Positions 9,262-18,100 of a stretch of 64,000 nt of DNA are shown in pieces; within the stretch, counting starts at the first letter, position 1, and every line of letters begins with the position of its first letter. The position numbers and the translations under genes are program-made. Origin of the DNA: Bacillus luti (GTDB lineage Bacteria; Bacillota; Bacilli; Bacillales; Bacillaceae_G); NCBI RefSeq assembly GCF_001884105.1, contig NZ_MACI01000078.1, forward strand, positions 186,001 to 250,000. The letters are read 5' to 3'. The notes below the pieces were generated by a model that did not search any database, was not told the DNA's origin, and saw only the letters and a program-made list of their open reading frames with translations.

Positions 9262-9561
9262 TCATTTTTGTGTCATTAATGCTAGAGAGTAAGGACTTCT
9301 CAGAACTATGCTTTCTACTTTTTTGATGATCACCAAAATTAGAAAAGTAAAAATAACAGATAGGTAAATGAGTCCTTGTAAGATAAATATAATTTTAATG
9401 TTACTTACAGTAAACAAGAGAATGAAACCAATTATTAGAAGAATAGCAATTAACTTAAGAACTTTTTTCAAGAGTTCCTTTAGAGCGGTACTATATGCAG
9501 CATTTAATTTTCCATCCATACAAGCTCTCCAATTATTAATGAGTAAGTTTGGGAGTTTCAT
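9262..9561 (-). CDS. Small two-helix membrane protein, function unknown
   Basis: The 99-residue product has a basic amphipathic N-terminal part (to about residue 35) and two long hydrophobic segments (about 36-55 and 58-80) before a short polar tail. The start ATG at 9561 has only a weak ribosome site. The stop overlaps the start of the decayed gene to the left by ATGA, which argues that this was the first gene of a two-gene operon, perhaps a small membrane effector with a partner. Opposite-strand placement among defence genes is notable. Whether it is still functional is uncertain. Confidence 0.4.
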   Translation of the reverse strand: MKLPNLLINNWRACMDGKLNAAYSTALKELLKKVLKLIAILLIIGFILLFTVSNIKIIFILQGLIYLSVIFTFLILVIIKKVESIVLRSPYSLALMTQK

Positions 9562-9780
9562 ACCTAACGAACTTTAAAGATGAATGATTTTGGTGAAATT
9601 TAACTATTTATCTTTTACGTTCTATTCTAATTAAATTCAAATAAAGATTTTCGGAAATGGTTGAAGAAATGAAATCCCTTAATATTTTAAACAAATATTT
9701 AAAAAATACGTCCGGAAAATACGGATTGTAATTTATGTATGGTACGATTATGTAATAGAAGAAAATTGGAGGGGAAATTC

Positions 9781-11541
9781 ATGGATAACCAATTAATGTC
9801 ATTATCTTTTTCAATGGAAGCAAATAAAGGTGTGTATGCTTTACTACTAGGTTCTGGAATATCACATTCAGCGGGCATCCTTACAGGTTGGGGAATACTT
9901 AATGAATTATGTAGAAGAGTTATGAAAGTAAAAGAAGAAGATCATGAAAATCCAATTGATTGGTATAAAAATCATTTTGGCAAAGCCCCATCATATGATG
10001 AGGTAATTGAAATGTTAGCTAAAACCTCAAGTGAAAGACTCGGATTATTAGCTGAATTCTTTGAACCAAAAGAAGACGAAGAAGATTATGTGAAAAAGCC
10101 AACAAAAGCACATAGGGAAATTGCAAAACTTGTGCAGAATGGTTACATCAAAGTAATAGTAACCACAAATTTTGATAGATTAATGGAACAAGCTTTAGAT
10201 GAATTAAATGTTCAATACCAAACCCTATATGATGAATCAGATATAGAGGGTAGGAAGCCATTAACACATGCTAATTGTACAGTGTTAAAAATACATGGTG
10301 ATTATAGAGATACCCGATTTAAAAATGTTGAAGATGAGTTAGCTACATATCCTACAGCATTATCAAATTTGTTAAAGCAAATATTTGATGAATATGGAAT
10401 TATTACGTCCGGTTGGTCTGCAGAATGGGATACTGCATTAAGAGATACTATAAAATCAGTAAAAGGGCGACGTTATACATGGTATTGGCATTCTTTTAAT
10501 GAAAAACTAGGTGGGCAAGCAGAAGAATTATTAAAATTTAGAGATGGTATTAAGATTGTAGACAACGGTGGAGCTGATCGTTTTTTCAGTCTACTTGCTG
10601 AAAATGTAGAAAGTATTTCTAAATTAAAGAAGTCTAGTCTTGATAATATACAGGTGAAAATCAATAAATTAAAGAAATTTATTACAAATGATTTGGAAAT
10701 TGAATTACGTGAGATGGTTACTGAAGAAACTCAAAAGCTAGTCCTATTTATGGAATCTCTAGATTACGATGCTGATGTAACATCAGAAAATCTAAATCTT
10801 TCTATTGATAGAATAAAAGTAGAAACACGCACTCTTGCTACTATGTTAGCAATATTATCTTATTATGCAAAACATGAGAAACATGAAGCGCTTATAATTG
10901 AAACTATAGAAAGATTAACTACAGCTACCCGTGTAGGAGGGACTGTGGTATTCCTAGCTATGTCGAGAATACCAGCAATTGTAGGTTTTTATAGTGCAGG
11001 TATCTCCTCTGTTATGAGAAATAATTATAAATTTCTAAACCGTTTATTTACAAGTATTAGGGTAAAACCAATCCATTATTACCAAGAGCGTTTTTTAGAA
11101 TTTTCATTACCTAGAGAACTAAACGATACTTTTCGATTTATAAATAGCACATTTAATAGTCGACATCCTTTTGAACAAAAATTTATGCATCCTTATATGT
11201 GTGAAATTTATAATGAAAGTAAATTAATATTTAATGAGTTAGAAACTACGGAATATTACGATATCTTTGAACTTTTGCGGTGTATGAAACATTATCATTT
11301 AGATATAAAGAGATATGCCTGTGGAATATTTGCTTCTAAGTACCCTAGCACACACTTAGAATACTTTCTTCGAACAGGAGCTGAAAATGGTGAGAGTTGG
11401 GGTGTCCTCGAATTATTTGAAGATAGTACAGGAAATTGTTTAGAGGCATTAAAGAAATTAAGTGAGACTTTAGGCCGGATGTCCATAGATTATGATATAC
11501 ATCGTTTGTTAAATTCGTACAAAACTGTAGTAGAATCCTAA
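9781..11541 (+). CDS. SIR2-family protein, second sirtuin of the island
   Basis: Starting at ATG 9781, which follows an ideal GGAGGGGAA site, the product has 586 residues. An in-frame upstream start at 9739 lacks a ribosome site. The N-terminal SIR2 domain shows GSGIS (24-28), TTNFD (128-132) and LKIHGDY with the putative catalytic His172, followed by GWSAEWDTALRD near 215-226. The rest is helical with no named domain. It is too different in length and sequence to be a duplicate of the 1275-residue sirtuin. SIR2 domains of this kind in defence islands usually consume NAD+ upon phage infection. No HerA helicase, Argonaute or Thoeris partner is adjacent, so it may act alone. Confidence 0.75.
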   Translation: MDNQLMSLSFSMEANKGVYALLLGSGISHSAGILTGWGILNELCRRVMKVKEEDHENPIDWYKNHFGKAPSYDEVIEMLAKTSSERLGLLAEFFEPKEDEEDYVKKPTKAHREIAKLVQNGYIKVIVTTNFDRLMEQALDELNVQYQTLYDESDIEGRKPLTHANCTVLKIHGDYRDTRFKNVEDELATYPTALSNLLKQIFDEYGIITSGWSAEWDTALRDTIKSVKGRRYTWYWHSFNEKLGGQAEELLKFRDGIKIVDNGGADRFFSLLAENVESISKLKKSSLDNIQVKINKLKKFITNDLEIELREMVTEETQKLVLFMESLDYDADVTSENLNLSIDRIKVETRTLATMLAILSYYAKHEKHEALIIETIERLTTATRVGGTVVFLAMSRIPAIVGFYSAGISSVMRNNYKFLNRLFTSIRVKPIHYYQERFLEFSLPRELNDTFRFINSTFNSRHPFEQKFMHPYMCEIYNESKLIFNELETTEYYDIFELLRCMKHYHLDIKRYACGIFASKYPSTHLEYFLRTGAENGESWGVLELFEDSTGNCLEALKKLSETLGRMSIDYDIHRLLNSYKTVVES

Positions 11542-11864
11542 AAGAAAAATTAGGGATAGCATTACATCGCTAGAAAGCTGAAATTTTATATTCGCCCGGA
11601 ACGAAATTTTGTTACAAGTTAGAAATGAAAAGGCTGTTGAAAAGCGCTCAAAGAGTAATTTTCGTTATGTATACTAATTGGATAGGTGAAGAACTGAATG
11701 GATGGGTTTTTACATGAAATTTAGCAAAATAAGTAGGGATAATGGGAGTATTAATATGGAGGTTTCCTTCATCAAACAGATATTACAATTAACTTAATTA
11801 TATAAAGAAATTAAATCAATGTTTATTTTTAGAGTAGTCCCATAATTTTAAATGATGCTTGATA

Positions 11865-11905
11865 AAAACAGTTTGTTGATACAGAAAAATCGCAAACTGT
11901 TTTTT
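11865..11905 (+). terminator. Strong terminator in the gap after the second sirtuin
   Basis: AAAACAGTTTG (11865-11875) pairs with CAAACTGTTTT (11893-11903), followed by more T. The preceding stretch 11542-11864 contains only a 27-codon frame (ATG 11714) that I cannot support as a gene. The hairpin may end the sirtuin transcript about 330 bases downstream of its stop. Confidence 0.7.
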
Positions 11906-11991
11906 ATACCATGTCCAGATATATTTAATAAAAAAAGCTTTATTTAACTATTAACTAAAGGGAAAAATTTATAATGAGTGGAGGGAGTTGT

Positions 11992-13065
11992 ATGAATTTT
12001 GATTCAAATTGGAATACGGAGGCAGTATTTCATCATCTTGTATCTCAAACTTATTTAAAAGGTTGGAAATATAACGATTCATCTGTTTATTATATTGAGA
12101 AAAATGATTTAAATATCAAAGGTAACTGGAGTCGTAAAACTAGAAGGCTTGCTGGTATAAATAACTTTTTTTCAAGAAGAGCAGGGGCTCTGTTTCGGAC
12201 TGAAAAAGATTGCGTGAAATTTTTTGCGCCATTAAAGGATTTTAAAGTCGAATATAAGGATCAGATATTAACCAATCCATTAGATTTGAATGATAATTTT
12301 AGCTTTTATGATTCTTGGATCATTTATGATTCCAAGTCCCAAATAGTTTCTAAATCAGTGAAAGAAAAATTAAAATTTGAAATAGACAATATACATGTGA
12401 GGGATATAGAAGTTGGATGGGATCGTTTGTATGAGAATAACTGGCCAAATGTACGAAATGATATACAGAATGTTATTTCTTCTAATACAGGGGTGATTAA
12501 GGTTCCAAGTGTAAGGAGAGAAGAATTAATAAAGTTTATGGTTTCTTTAGAGTGGCGATCAAAACCTATACATCCATTATTAGAGGCAACATACGAACCA
12601 ATAGCTTCATCAGATTTATTAAAAGAATGTCTAAATGTATCTATACCAGAAATCAAAAGAATGTATCCTTTTCTTGATACGGAAAAAGAGTTTGTGCTAC
12701 ATAATATATTATTAAAGTGGTATCATGAATTCTTAAATGACAGTGGAAAGATTTATGAAGAAGCTCAAATAATAATTAATCAAATGAATATAGAACTATT
12801 AATTGCAGAAAAGGGTAGTGAATTTATAACTTCTGATAATCCTGTATGTAGATTTTTAAATTCTAATAATGATCTAGAGTATATTTTTCCAATCACTCCT
12901 GAAATAGCTTGTGCAGTACGAAAATCTAATCCATATGATGGAAATCATTATTTTGTTAGGAACTTAAGTAAGGATGAAGTCTTTAAATATAATCAAAAGT
13001 TAAAAGATAATTGCTATAAAGGATACATACTTCACCAACCATCTTTAACCTATTACTTTAAATAA
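11992..13065 (+). CDS. DUF4238 family protein
   Basis: The likely start is ATG 11992, five bases after GGAGGGAG, giving 357 residues; an in-frame ATG at 11974 would place that ribosome site inside the gene. The sequence has the hallmarks of DUF4238: an N-terminal FHHLVSQTYLKGW segment, RKTRRLAGINNFFS, and later EKGSEFITSDNPVCRF and a final IFPITPEIA block. The biochemical function of DUF4238 is not known. Members often sit in mobile or defence regions as single genes. Its position between a sirtuin and a KAP NTPase suggests defence cargo, but nothing in the sequence shows an activity. Confidence 0.7.
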   Translation: MNFDSNWNTEAVFHHLVSQTYLKGWKYNDSSVYYIEKNDLNIKGNWSRKTRRLAGINNFFSRRAGALFRTEKDCVKFFAPLKDFKVEYKDQILTNPLDLNDNFSFYDSWIIYDSKSQIVSKSVKEKLKFEIDNIHVRDIEVGWDRLYENNWPNVRNDIQNVISSNTGVIKVPSVRREELIKFMVSLEWRSKPIHPLLEATYEPIASSDLLKECLNVSIPEIKRMYPFLDTEKEFVLHNILLKWYHEFLNDSGKIYEEAQIIINQMNIELLIAEKGSEFITSDNPVCRFLNSNNDLEYIFPITPEIACAVRKSNPYDGNHYFVRNLSKDEVFKYNQKLKDNCYKGYILHQPSLTYYFK

Positions 13066-13156
13066 AGAAGAAATTGATGAATTCTTGCCGTGGTCAATGG
13101 ATTTACCACCTAATTGCAGAGTACCGAAAAAAAGTGAAGCAAACAAAAAACTCTAA
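13064..13156 (+). pseudogene. Possible 3' fragment of a transposase-like gene
   Basis: Overlapping the DUF4238 stop, a frame with no start reads EEIDEFLPWSMDLPPNCRVP and ends at TAA 13154-13156. The 'LPW...LP' end recalls the C-terminus of IS66-family transposases, but the match is from memory and short. It suggests that an insertion sequence once lay here and was mostly deleted. Confidence 0.25.
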
Positions 13157-13345
13157 AATCAACTTTTATTGTATATTTTGGAGTTACTTGGCGTTTATCC
13201 TTTTCAGTTTACACCTATTTTTTAATAGTTGAATACTTTTTTCTATAGTCTACAATATTTTTTAATTGGACACTTCGAGCATATTAAAATTTTATGATAA
13301 GAGTATAGTAATAATAAAAGAAGTTATCATCAGGGGGGATTTTTA

Positions 13346-13681
13346 ATGAATGAAACTTTTCAAATAAAAGGGGAAGCTAATATTATTTTTCATCATAGAG
13401 ATCATAGATTACATAATATATTTACTGCGGATCAAATTTTGGATACCAGACATATTTTTGTTTCAACTTATAATTTTAACTTTCTAGATAAAAGTTTGGA
13501 TTCACCGTATGATTTGCTAAAGAAGGCGGCGATGAGGGGAGTTATTGTAACACTTGTATATGCTAGTGAATTAGGGGTTACACTTGGTCCAGAGACATCA
13601 GCACGTGCTGATGGTTTAGTAGGTGGAGAAATTACAAAATGCCTAGTTCAAATGGGTGAAGGACAATGTAGATTACATTAA
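13346..13681 (+). CDS. Truncated phospholipase-D-like (PLD) protein
   Basis: ATG 13346 follows a strong AGGGGGGA site and opens 111 codons. The N-terminal part, with HIFVSTYNFNFLD and YDLLKKAAMRGVIVTLVYAS, matches the beginning of PLD-like nucleases, where a helix and beta strand precede the HxK catalytic motif. Here no HKD motif follows; the frame ends soon after LVQMGEGQCRLH. The protein is therefore probably a catalytically dead fragment. Its last 17 codons reappear, with four extra codons, at 15953-16015 beyond the KAP gene. That suggests the locus was split or duplicated when the KAP gene arrived. Confidence 0.45.
   Translation: MNETFQIKGEANIIFHHRDHRLHNIFTADQILDTRHIFVSTYNFNFLDKSLDSPYDLLKKAAMRGVIVTLVYASELGVTLGPETSARADGLVGGEITKCLVQMGEGQCRLH
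13631..13681 (+). repeat. Direct repeat copy 1 (3' end of the PLD-like ORF)
   Basis: These 51 bases encode ITKCLVQMGEGQCRLH plus a stop. They match 15953-16015 at almost every base apart from a 12-base gap, and the two copies flank the KAP NTPase gene. The shared reading frame shows that both derive from the same coding 3' end. Confidence 0.75.
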
Positions 13682-13702
13682 GATAAAGAAGAAAAGAAAA
13701 GA

Positions 13703-13743
13703 AAAGAAAAAGTATCCTTTTTAGAAATGGATACTTTTTCTTT
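13703..13743. terminator. Bidirectional terminator after the PLD-like ORF
   Basis: AAAGAAAAAGTATCC (13703-13717) and GGATACTTTTTCTTT (13729-13743) are perfect 15-base complements around an 11-base loop, with U runs on both strands. The following stretch, 13744-14037, holds no gene I can support and should contain the promoter of the KAP gene. Confidence 0.85.
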
Positions 13744-14037
13744 ATTTTTACATTAAATTAAAAAGATAATGGGTAGCCCCAAAAATAAATACTGAGATTA
13801 GTTTCAAACGAGTTTAAAAGAACTAATAATATATCATTTAATGCATAAGTTGGGTCATAAGGATATTTATAACAACAAAAATTATTTAGAAAACATATGA
13901 AAAGTGAAAATAATGTGGGTGCAAGTTTAGCACATATTAAAGTGAGATTATATTTTGATAATTTTGGTTTTTGAATCCTAGATGTGTATAATCATATTAT
14001 GAGGGTTTTAAAATAATTGAAAAAGGACAGATAGAAA

Positions 14038-15897
14038 ATGGATATATTGAAAGAAACTATTCTTGATTATGTTAGTAAAAATATTGTTAGTAATGCAATT
14101 TTAATTAAAGGGAAATGGGGAAGTGGTAAGACATACTATTGGAAAAATATCCTAGAAGGAGAAATTAATGCGATATTAAGCGGTGATACATTTGAAAGAA
14201 AAAACTCGAGTGTTAAATACATATCTCTTTATGGAATTGAAAGCTTAGAATCATTACAAAAAGAGGTGTTTAGTCAATTTATTAATTTAGAAAGTATAAA
14301 AAGTGGAGAAAGCTTTAATAAGATACAAAAGGGAAGGGCTGCTTTTGCTGCAACTAAATTAATTGCTCAAGCTGCAGGGGGCTTTTTTGGTCTTAGTGGT
14401 GGAGTAGAGCAAATGAACTTGCAGTATGAAAATCTTTTGAAACTAGATAATATTGTAATTTGTTTTGATGACTTAGAGAGGACAACAATAGATTTAAATG
14501 AAGTGCTTGGATATATTAATAATTTGGTTGAGCACCATGGAGTAAAAGCTATTTTATTAGCAAATGAGGATGAAATAGTTAATGAAAACTATCTAAGAAT
14601 TAAAGAGAAAATAATAGGTAAGACATTATTATATGAATTTGATGTAGAATCTGTTGTAGATGGAATTATTCAATCTCAAACAATCTCAAATAAATTGCTA
14701 ATTAAAGATTTAGTAAGGAATAAAAAAAATATAATTGAGCTGTTTCAAAGAAATGGTACTAATAACTTGAGAATACTTATTCAGTCTTTTGGGGACTTAG
14801 AGAGTATTTATAATGTAGGCGAAGAGACATTAAAAAAATTAAAGGATGACTATAAAGATAGTTTAATTATATTCACTTTGGCTCTATCATTAGCAGTTAA
14901 ATCTAATGAAATTTCTTCCTCTGTTTTTGAATCGACAAATTCAGCAGAGGAGTTTAGCAGTAAGATTATTGCTGCAAACATGGGTTTAAGACATAAAAAG
15001 CATATGAGAGCTAATTCACTAGAAAGTATATTGGAGTTTTCCGATAACTATTTAAAAGGTTTTGAACTAAAGAGGAAATTTTATAAATGTGCTGAACTTC
15101 TAGTTTGCCATGGTCAGTTAAATAAGCAAATAATATCAGATGAATTAGAACAAGTTTTATATGTTCAGAGTGTCTATCCTCGTGAAATTGATTTATTAAT
15201 GGAATTTCATTGTATTTCTGATGATAAAGTACAAGATGTAGTTGAAGGAGCTTTAAAGCAAATAGAAACAGGAGAAGTAGCATTATTTAGGTATTCAGTT
15301 TGCTTTGAGATTATTCAAATGCTTATTAAAGAGGAAATAATTGACTTAGATGAAGATATTGTTTTAAGTAGATTCCTGAGTGGAATAGAAATCATTAAAA
15401 AGGATGGGAGTAGTGCAGAGAGTATTCAGATAAGCCATAGTTTATCACAATCTGAAGAGCCAGTAATTAAAGAACTTAATTGCAAAATAATTGAAATCAG
15501 TCAAGAGAAACGAAGAGACAATCTTCGTAAAGAAATAGAAGAATTTTATACAGCTGCTTTTAGTAAAGAAAGTCGAGGATACTTTCTTCAAGAATACCAC
15601 AGGTATTCTATTACGTTACCTAAAGGAGTAATTTCCCCTAACGATTTTTTTACAAAAGGGTTAATGAAATTTGAGAATTCGGAATTGAGGATTTTTAATA
15701 GTTCGCTTAGAGTCAGATATAATAATATAACAGAGATACCGGAAGAGGAGAAGAAATGGTTAGAAGGGATAAAAGTCTCAATTGAGACTTTTATAAAAAA
15801 TGAAAAACATAAGAAACTAAGTCATTTACTTTTTAATGAAATTACCTCGACTATCCAAAATATTTTAGAAAATGAGAACACAGCATCTAATTCGTAG
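14038..15897 (+). CDS. KAP-family P-loop NTPase
   Basis: The 619-residue product begins almost directly with a P-loop: GKWGSGKT (25-32). Walker B follows as NIVICFDDLERT with D144/D145, then an ILLANEDEI segment typical of KAP NTPases. No clear transmembrane hairpin is inserted between the Walker motifs; only a short Ala/Gly-rich hydrophobic patch (about 100-122) lies there. The C-terminal 350 residues are helical and unassigned. KAP NTPases occur in antiphage loci, usually as membrane-linked ATPases. The gene stands alone, bounded by terminators at 13703 and 16110, and by two copies of the 3' end of the PLD-like ORF, which mark it as inserted cargo. Confidence 0.75.
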   Translation: MDILKETILDYVSKNIVSNAILIKGKWGSGKTYYWKNILEGEINAILSGDTFERKNSSVKYISLYGIESLESLQKEVFSQFINLESIKSGESFNKIQKGRAAFAATKLIAQAAGGFFGLSGGVEQMNLQYENLLKLDNIVICFDDLERTTIDLNEVLGYINNLVEHHGVKAILLANEDEIVNENYLRIKEKIIGKTLLYEFDVESVVDGIIQSQTISNKLLIKDLVRNKKNIIELFQRNGTNNLRILIQSFGDLESIYNVGEETLKKLKDDYKDSLIIFTLALSLAVKSNEISSSVFESTNSAEEFSSKIIAANMGLRHKKHMRANSLESILEFSDNYLKGFELKRKFYKCAELLVCHGQLNKQIISDELEQVLYVQSVYPREIDLLMEFHCISDDKVQDVVEGALKQIETGEVALFRYSVCFEIIQMLIKEEIIDLDEDIVLSRFLSGIEIIKKDGSSAESIQISHSLSQSEEPVIKELNCKIIEISQEKRRDNLRKEIEEFYTAAFSKESRGYFLQEYHRYSITLPKGVISPNDFFTKGLMKFENSELRIFNSSLRVRYNNITEIPEEEKKWLEGIKVSIETFIKNEKHKKLSHLLFNEITSTIQNILENENTASNS

Positions 15898-15952
15898 CTC
15901 TTATAGAGTGAGGAATATTTAAAGACATGAAAACAATAATAATGGGATTCTA

Positions 15953-16015
15953 ATTACAAAATTCCTAGTTCAAATGGGAAAAGAGCAATTAACAGGACAA
16001 TATAGATTACATTAA
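15953..16015 (+). repeat. Direct repeat copy 2 (3' end of the PLD-like ORF)
   Basis: This stretch, right after the KAP gene, encodes ITKFLVQMGKEQLTGQYRLH plus a stop and is preceded by an in-frame stop at 15938. It is homologous to 13631-13681 but carries four more codons. It is therefore an orphan 3' end and may preserve the original end of the PLD-like gene. Confidence 0.75.
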
Positions 16016-16109
16016 ATTCAAAAAAATAATAGATAACCTAAAAAACAAGTGCTAACAAATCTGTACGAAAACTAACAAAAAACATGCATAATGAGTATTT
16101 GTATTAATA

Positions 16110-16143
16110 AAAAGAGCAAATCTCTTGGAGATTTGCTCTTTTG
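16110..16143. terminator. Bidirectional terminator between the KAP and XRE genes
   Basis: AAAGAGCAAATCT pairs with AGATTTGCTCTTT around a short loop, with T runs on both sides. It serves both the plus-strand KAP gene and the minus-strand XRE gene. Confidence 0.85.
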
Positions 16144-16152
16144 TTGGTAGTT

Positions 16153-16371
16153 TTAACATTCTTCAACTTTTTTAATTAATTGAGCTGGTCTAACTTGTAG
16201 AGTTCTGGCTAAGGAAAATAGAGCATTTATTGTAGGTTTCCTTTTCCCTCTTTCTAAAAGGCTTATATATGTTCTATCTAATCCAGATTGAAATGCTGCT
16301 TTCGCTTGACTTAATTGTAAATTATTTCGATGTCTATGCAATACAATTCCAAATGCTTAATTGGTTTTCAA
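16153..16371 (-). pseudogene. XRE-family transcriptional regulator interrupted by an early stop
   Basis: From about 16341 leftwards the frame encodes a clear helix-turn-helix (LSQAKAAFQSGLDRTYISLL, then ERGKRKPTINALFSLARTL). A proper ribosome site (AGGAGAATG on the minus strand) lies just before TTG 16371-16369, and that frame reads K-T-N, then TAA (16359-16357), then AFGIVLHRHRNN in register with the domain. The gene thus appears to have lost its N-terminus to a nonsense change at codon 5. Translation could restart only at the internal TTG 16341, which has no ribosome site. About 70 residues are expected for an intact copy. It may have been the regulator of neighbouring defence genes. Confidence 0.6.
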
Positions 16372-16548
16372 GAAATCATTCTCCTATTAGTTATAAACTA
16401 ATTTTGAGAGAGTAGATCTTTTTATTCTACGGACTATAATCTATAAATTCAGTGTAATATATAATAAACTTAATTTAATTTTATTATTGAACTTTGAAGA
16501 ATATATCTGGTAATTACTAAAAAAGTAAAATGTCAGGAGTGAAATTAC

Positions 16549-16861
16549 ATGTTTGATGTGATTCAAGGATTATATCATCGGATTTGGAGCTAATGCTAGA
16601 AATTGAAAAATGGGAGAGAACTGAAGTTGAAAAAAACTAGATTTGGAAATCGAAAAGAAGGAGGAAATAGAAAGGCTATTATAATTTGATTGGGATTTAA
16701 ATACCAAACTAGTTGTTTATTATGTTGAATTAATTGAGAGTATGTTAGAAAAAGCTAGACAGAAGAACGAGATATTGGAAGAGCAATGTTGTAAGTAGGA
16801 GGGCAAAATAATTCATTTAAATAAACAGCTTTATGTTACAGAACAGAAAAAGGAAAGTTAT
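16549..16861 (+). pseudogene. Decayed 5' part of a coiled-coil gene
   Basis: An ATG at 16549 behind GGAGTG opens only 14 codons. The sense-like reading then jumps frame and runs as charged coiled coil (LDLEIEKKEEIERLL, later VELIESMLEKARQKNEILEE) in the same frame as the ORF at 16862, broken by a TAA and a TAG. I read the whole stretch 16549-17509 as one gene with a frameshift and two in-frame stops. Together with 16372-16548, which holds nothing but AT-rich DNA, this fills the gap before 16862. Confidence 0.45.
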
Positions 16862-17509
16862 TTGAGAAACTATCAAGAATGTTTTCGAGAAAAACATATT
16901 TTAAAATGTGATGTATGTCAGAAAAACATTCAGGCAAAAGAGTTAAGGGGGAAGTCGGAAAATTGTTATAATAATGATAATCTAATTTTGTCAACCCGAG
17001 AGAGTATGTGCGATATCCTTAAACAAGTTAATGAAATGTGTCATTCCTTAAAATTGATGGGAAGAGCCAGAATTAGAAGGATTGATACTATTGTTAAGAT
17101 TAAGAATAAACTAGGAGAATATGAAACATTTTTTTATATCAACAATAAGGTACTAGATTGGGAAGTAAAAGATTTCTGTATAAAAATGAATAATATTCTT
17201 AACGATTGGAGTTATTATTATAGAGGATATAACTGGAGAGAAACAGCAAAAGCGGTGGAGGATCAGGGACTTTATCAAATAGCTGAATTAAGTAATAGTT
17301 TAAAATACATAACTCTCTATAAATTATTTGATAGTAATTCGAATCCTATAATGCATATTGACATTGACAATGTGTATGAACTCTATATTAACAAGTCTGT
17401 TTTTTTAAATGATTATAGATTATCAAAATTTAGAAAAGAAATTGAGTTTTTAGTTAAAAACGAAAAATTTGAAAATGATATGTTTAATATAAGTAGAATT
17501 TATCCATGA
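16862..17509 (+). CDS. Hypothetical protein, probably the surviving 3' part of a broken gene
   Basis: The 215-codon frame begins at a TTG with a weak AAAGGAAAG site. Its sequence continues in register from the coiled-coil remnant upstream, separated from it only by stop codons, so the TTG may not be a true start. A CDVCQKNIQAKE segment near residues 16-28 has a C-x2-C pair resembling half a zinc finger. The remainder is mixed charged and aromatic sequence without a known motif. Function unknown. Confidence 0.4.
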   Translation: MRNYQECFREKHILKCDVCQKNIQAKELRGKSENCYNNDNLILSTRESMCDILKQVNEMCHSLKLMGRARIRRIDTIVKIKNKLGEYETFFYINNKVLDWEVKDFCIKMNNILNDWSYYYRGYNWRETAKAVEDQGLYQIAELSNSLKYITLYKLFDSNSNPIMHIDIDNVYELYINKSVFLNDYRLSKFRKEIEFLVKNEKFENDMFNISRIYP

Positions 17510-17628
17510 TATATTTTTTGTTACGGGAATGATTTCAGAATTTAGATTATAATTTCACTTTAATGAAAACAAATAAAAAGGCTAAAATATTATATGTTTT
17601 TGGGGATTAGAATACCAAAATATATAAA

Positions 17629-17910
17629 GTGGGTGTTACTTTTAGTTCATTATCTAGACGTTTTATAGAAGCAGAAGTAGCTTATAGATTTCGATTTCCT
17701 AATGGGACTTTTAAGAAGTTGAAAGTTATTCCAAATAATAATGTATTTAACTTGGAACTGTATGTAAAGAAAAAATTCATAAATAAGAGGCATTCATTAT
17801 TTCAGTATACAGAATGGTTTACTCTTCAAGATAATGAAGTTTCTTATTTGCTAAATGAAGAGTATTTACAAGACGAGGAGTTTGTGAAAATCTATAATTA
17901 TAACTTCTAA
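17629..17910 (+). CDS. Hypothetical 93-residue protein
   Basis: The frame starts at GTG 17629 without a clear ribosome site and encodes a basic, aromatic-rich protein (FRFPNGTFKKLKVIP, FIEAEVAYRF). No motif is recognised. It lies between the decayed zinc/coiled-coil gene and the recombinase module. It could be a small cargo gene or a chance frame in AT-rich DNA. Confidence 0.3.
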   Translation: MGVTFSSLSRRFIEAEVAYRFRFPNGTFKKLKVIPNNNVFNLELYVKKKFINKRHSLFQYTEWFTLQDNEVSYLLNEEYLQDEEFVKIYNYNF

Positions 17911-18100
17911 AAATGATAAAATAAGTACAGTAATAAGATATTCAATTAAAACATGTCTTCCAACTTTGGAGGATACAAATAAAAGGAATAGTGCAATAAT
18001 GTTAATTATAATTACGTGAGATGTTTGTAGTGATTTGACAATTATAATGGATAAGTCCAAAGTTTATAAATTGAATATTCTTTATTTAAAGGTGGTCTAT

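Noticed and set aside
9368-9577. 69-codon plus-strand ORF
   Set aside because: Antisense shadow of the two-helix membrane ORF; no ribosome site.
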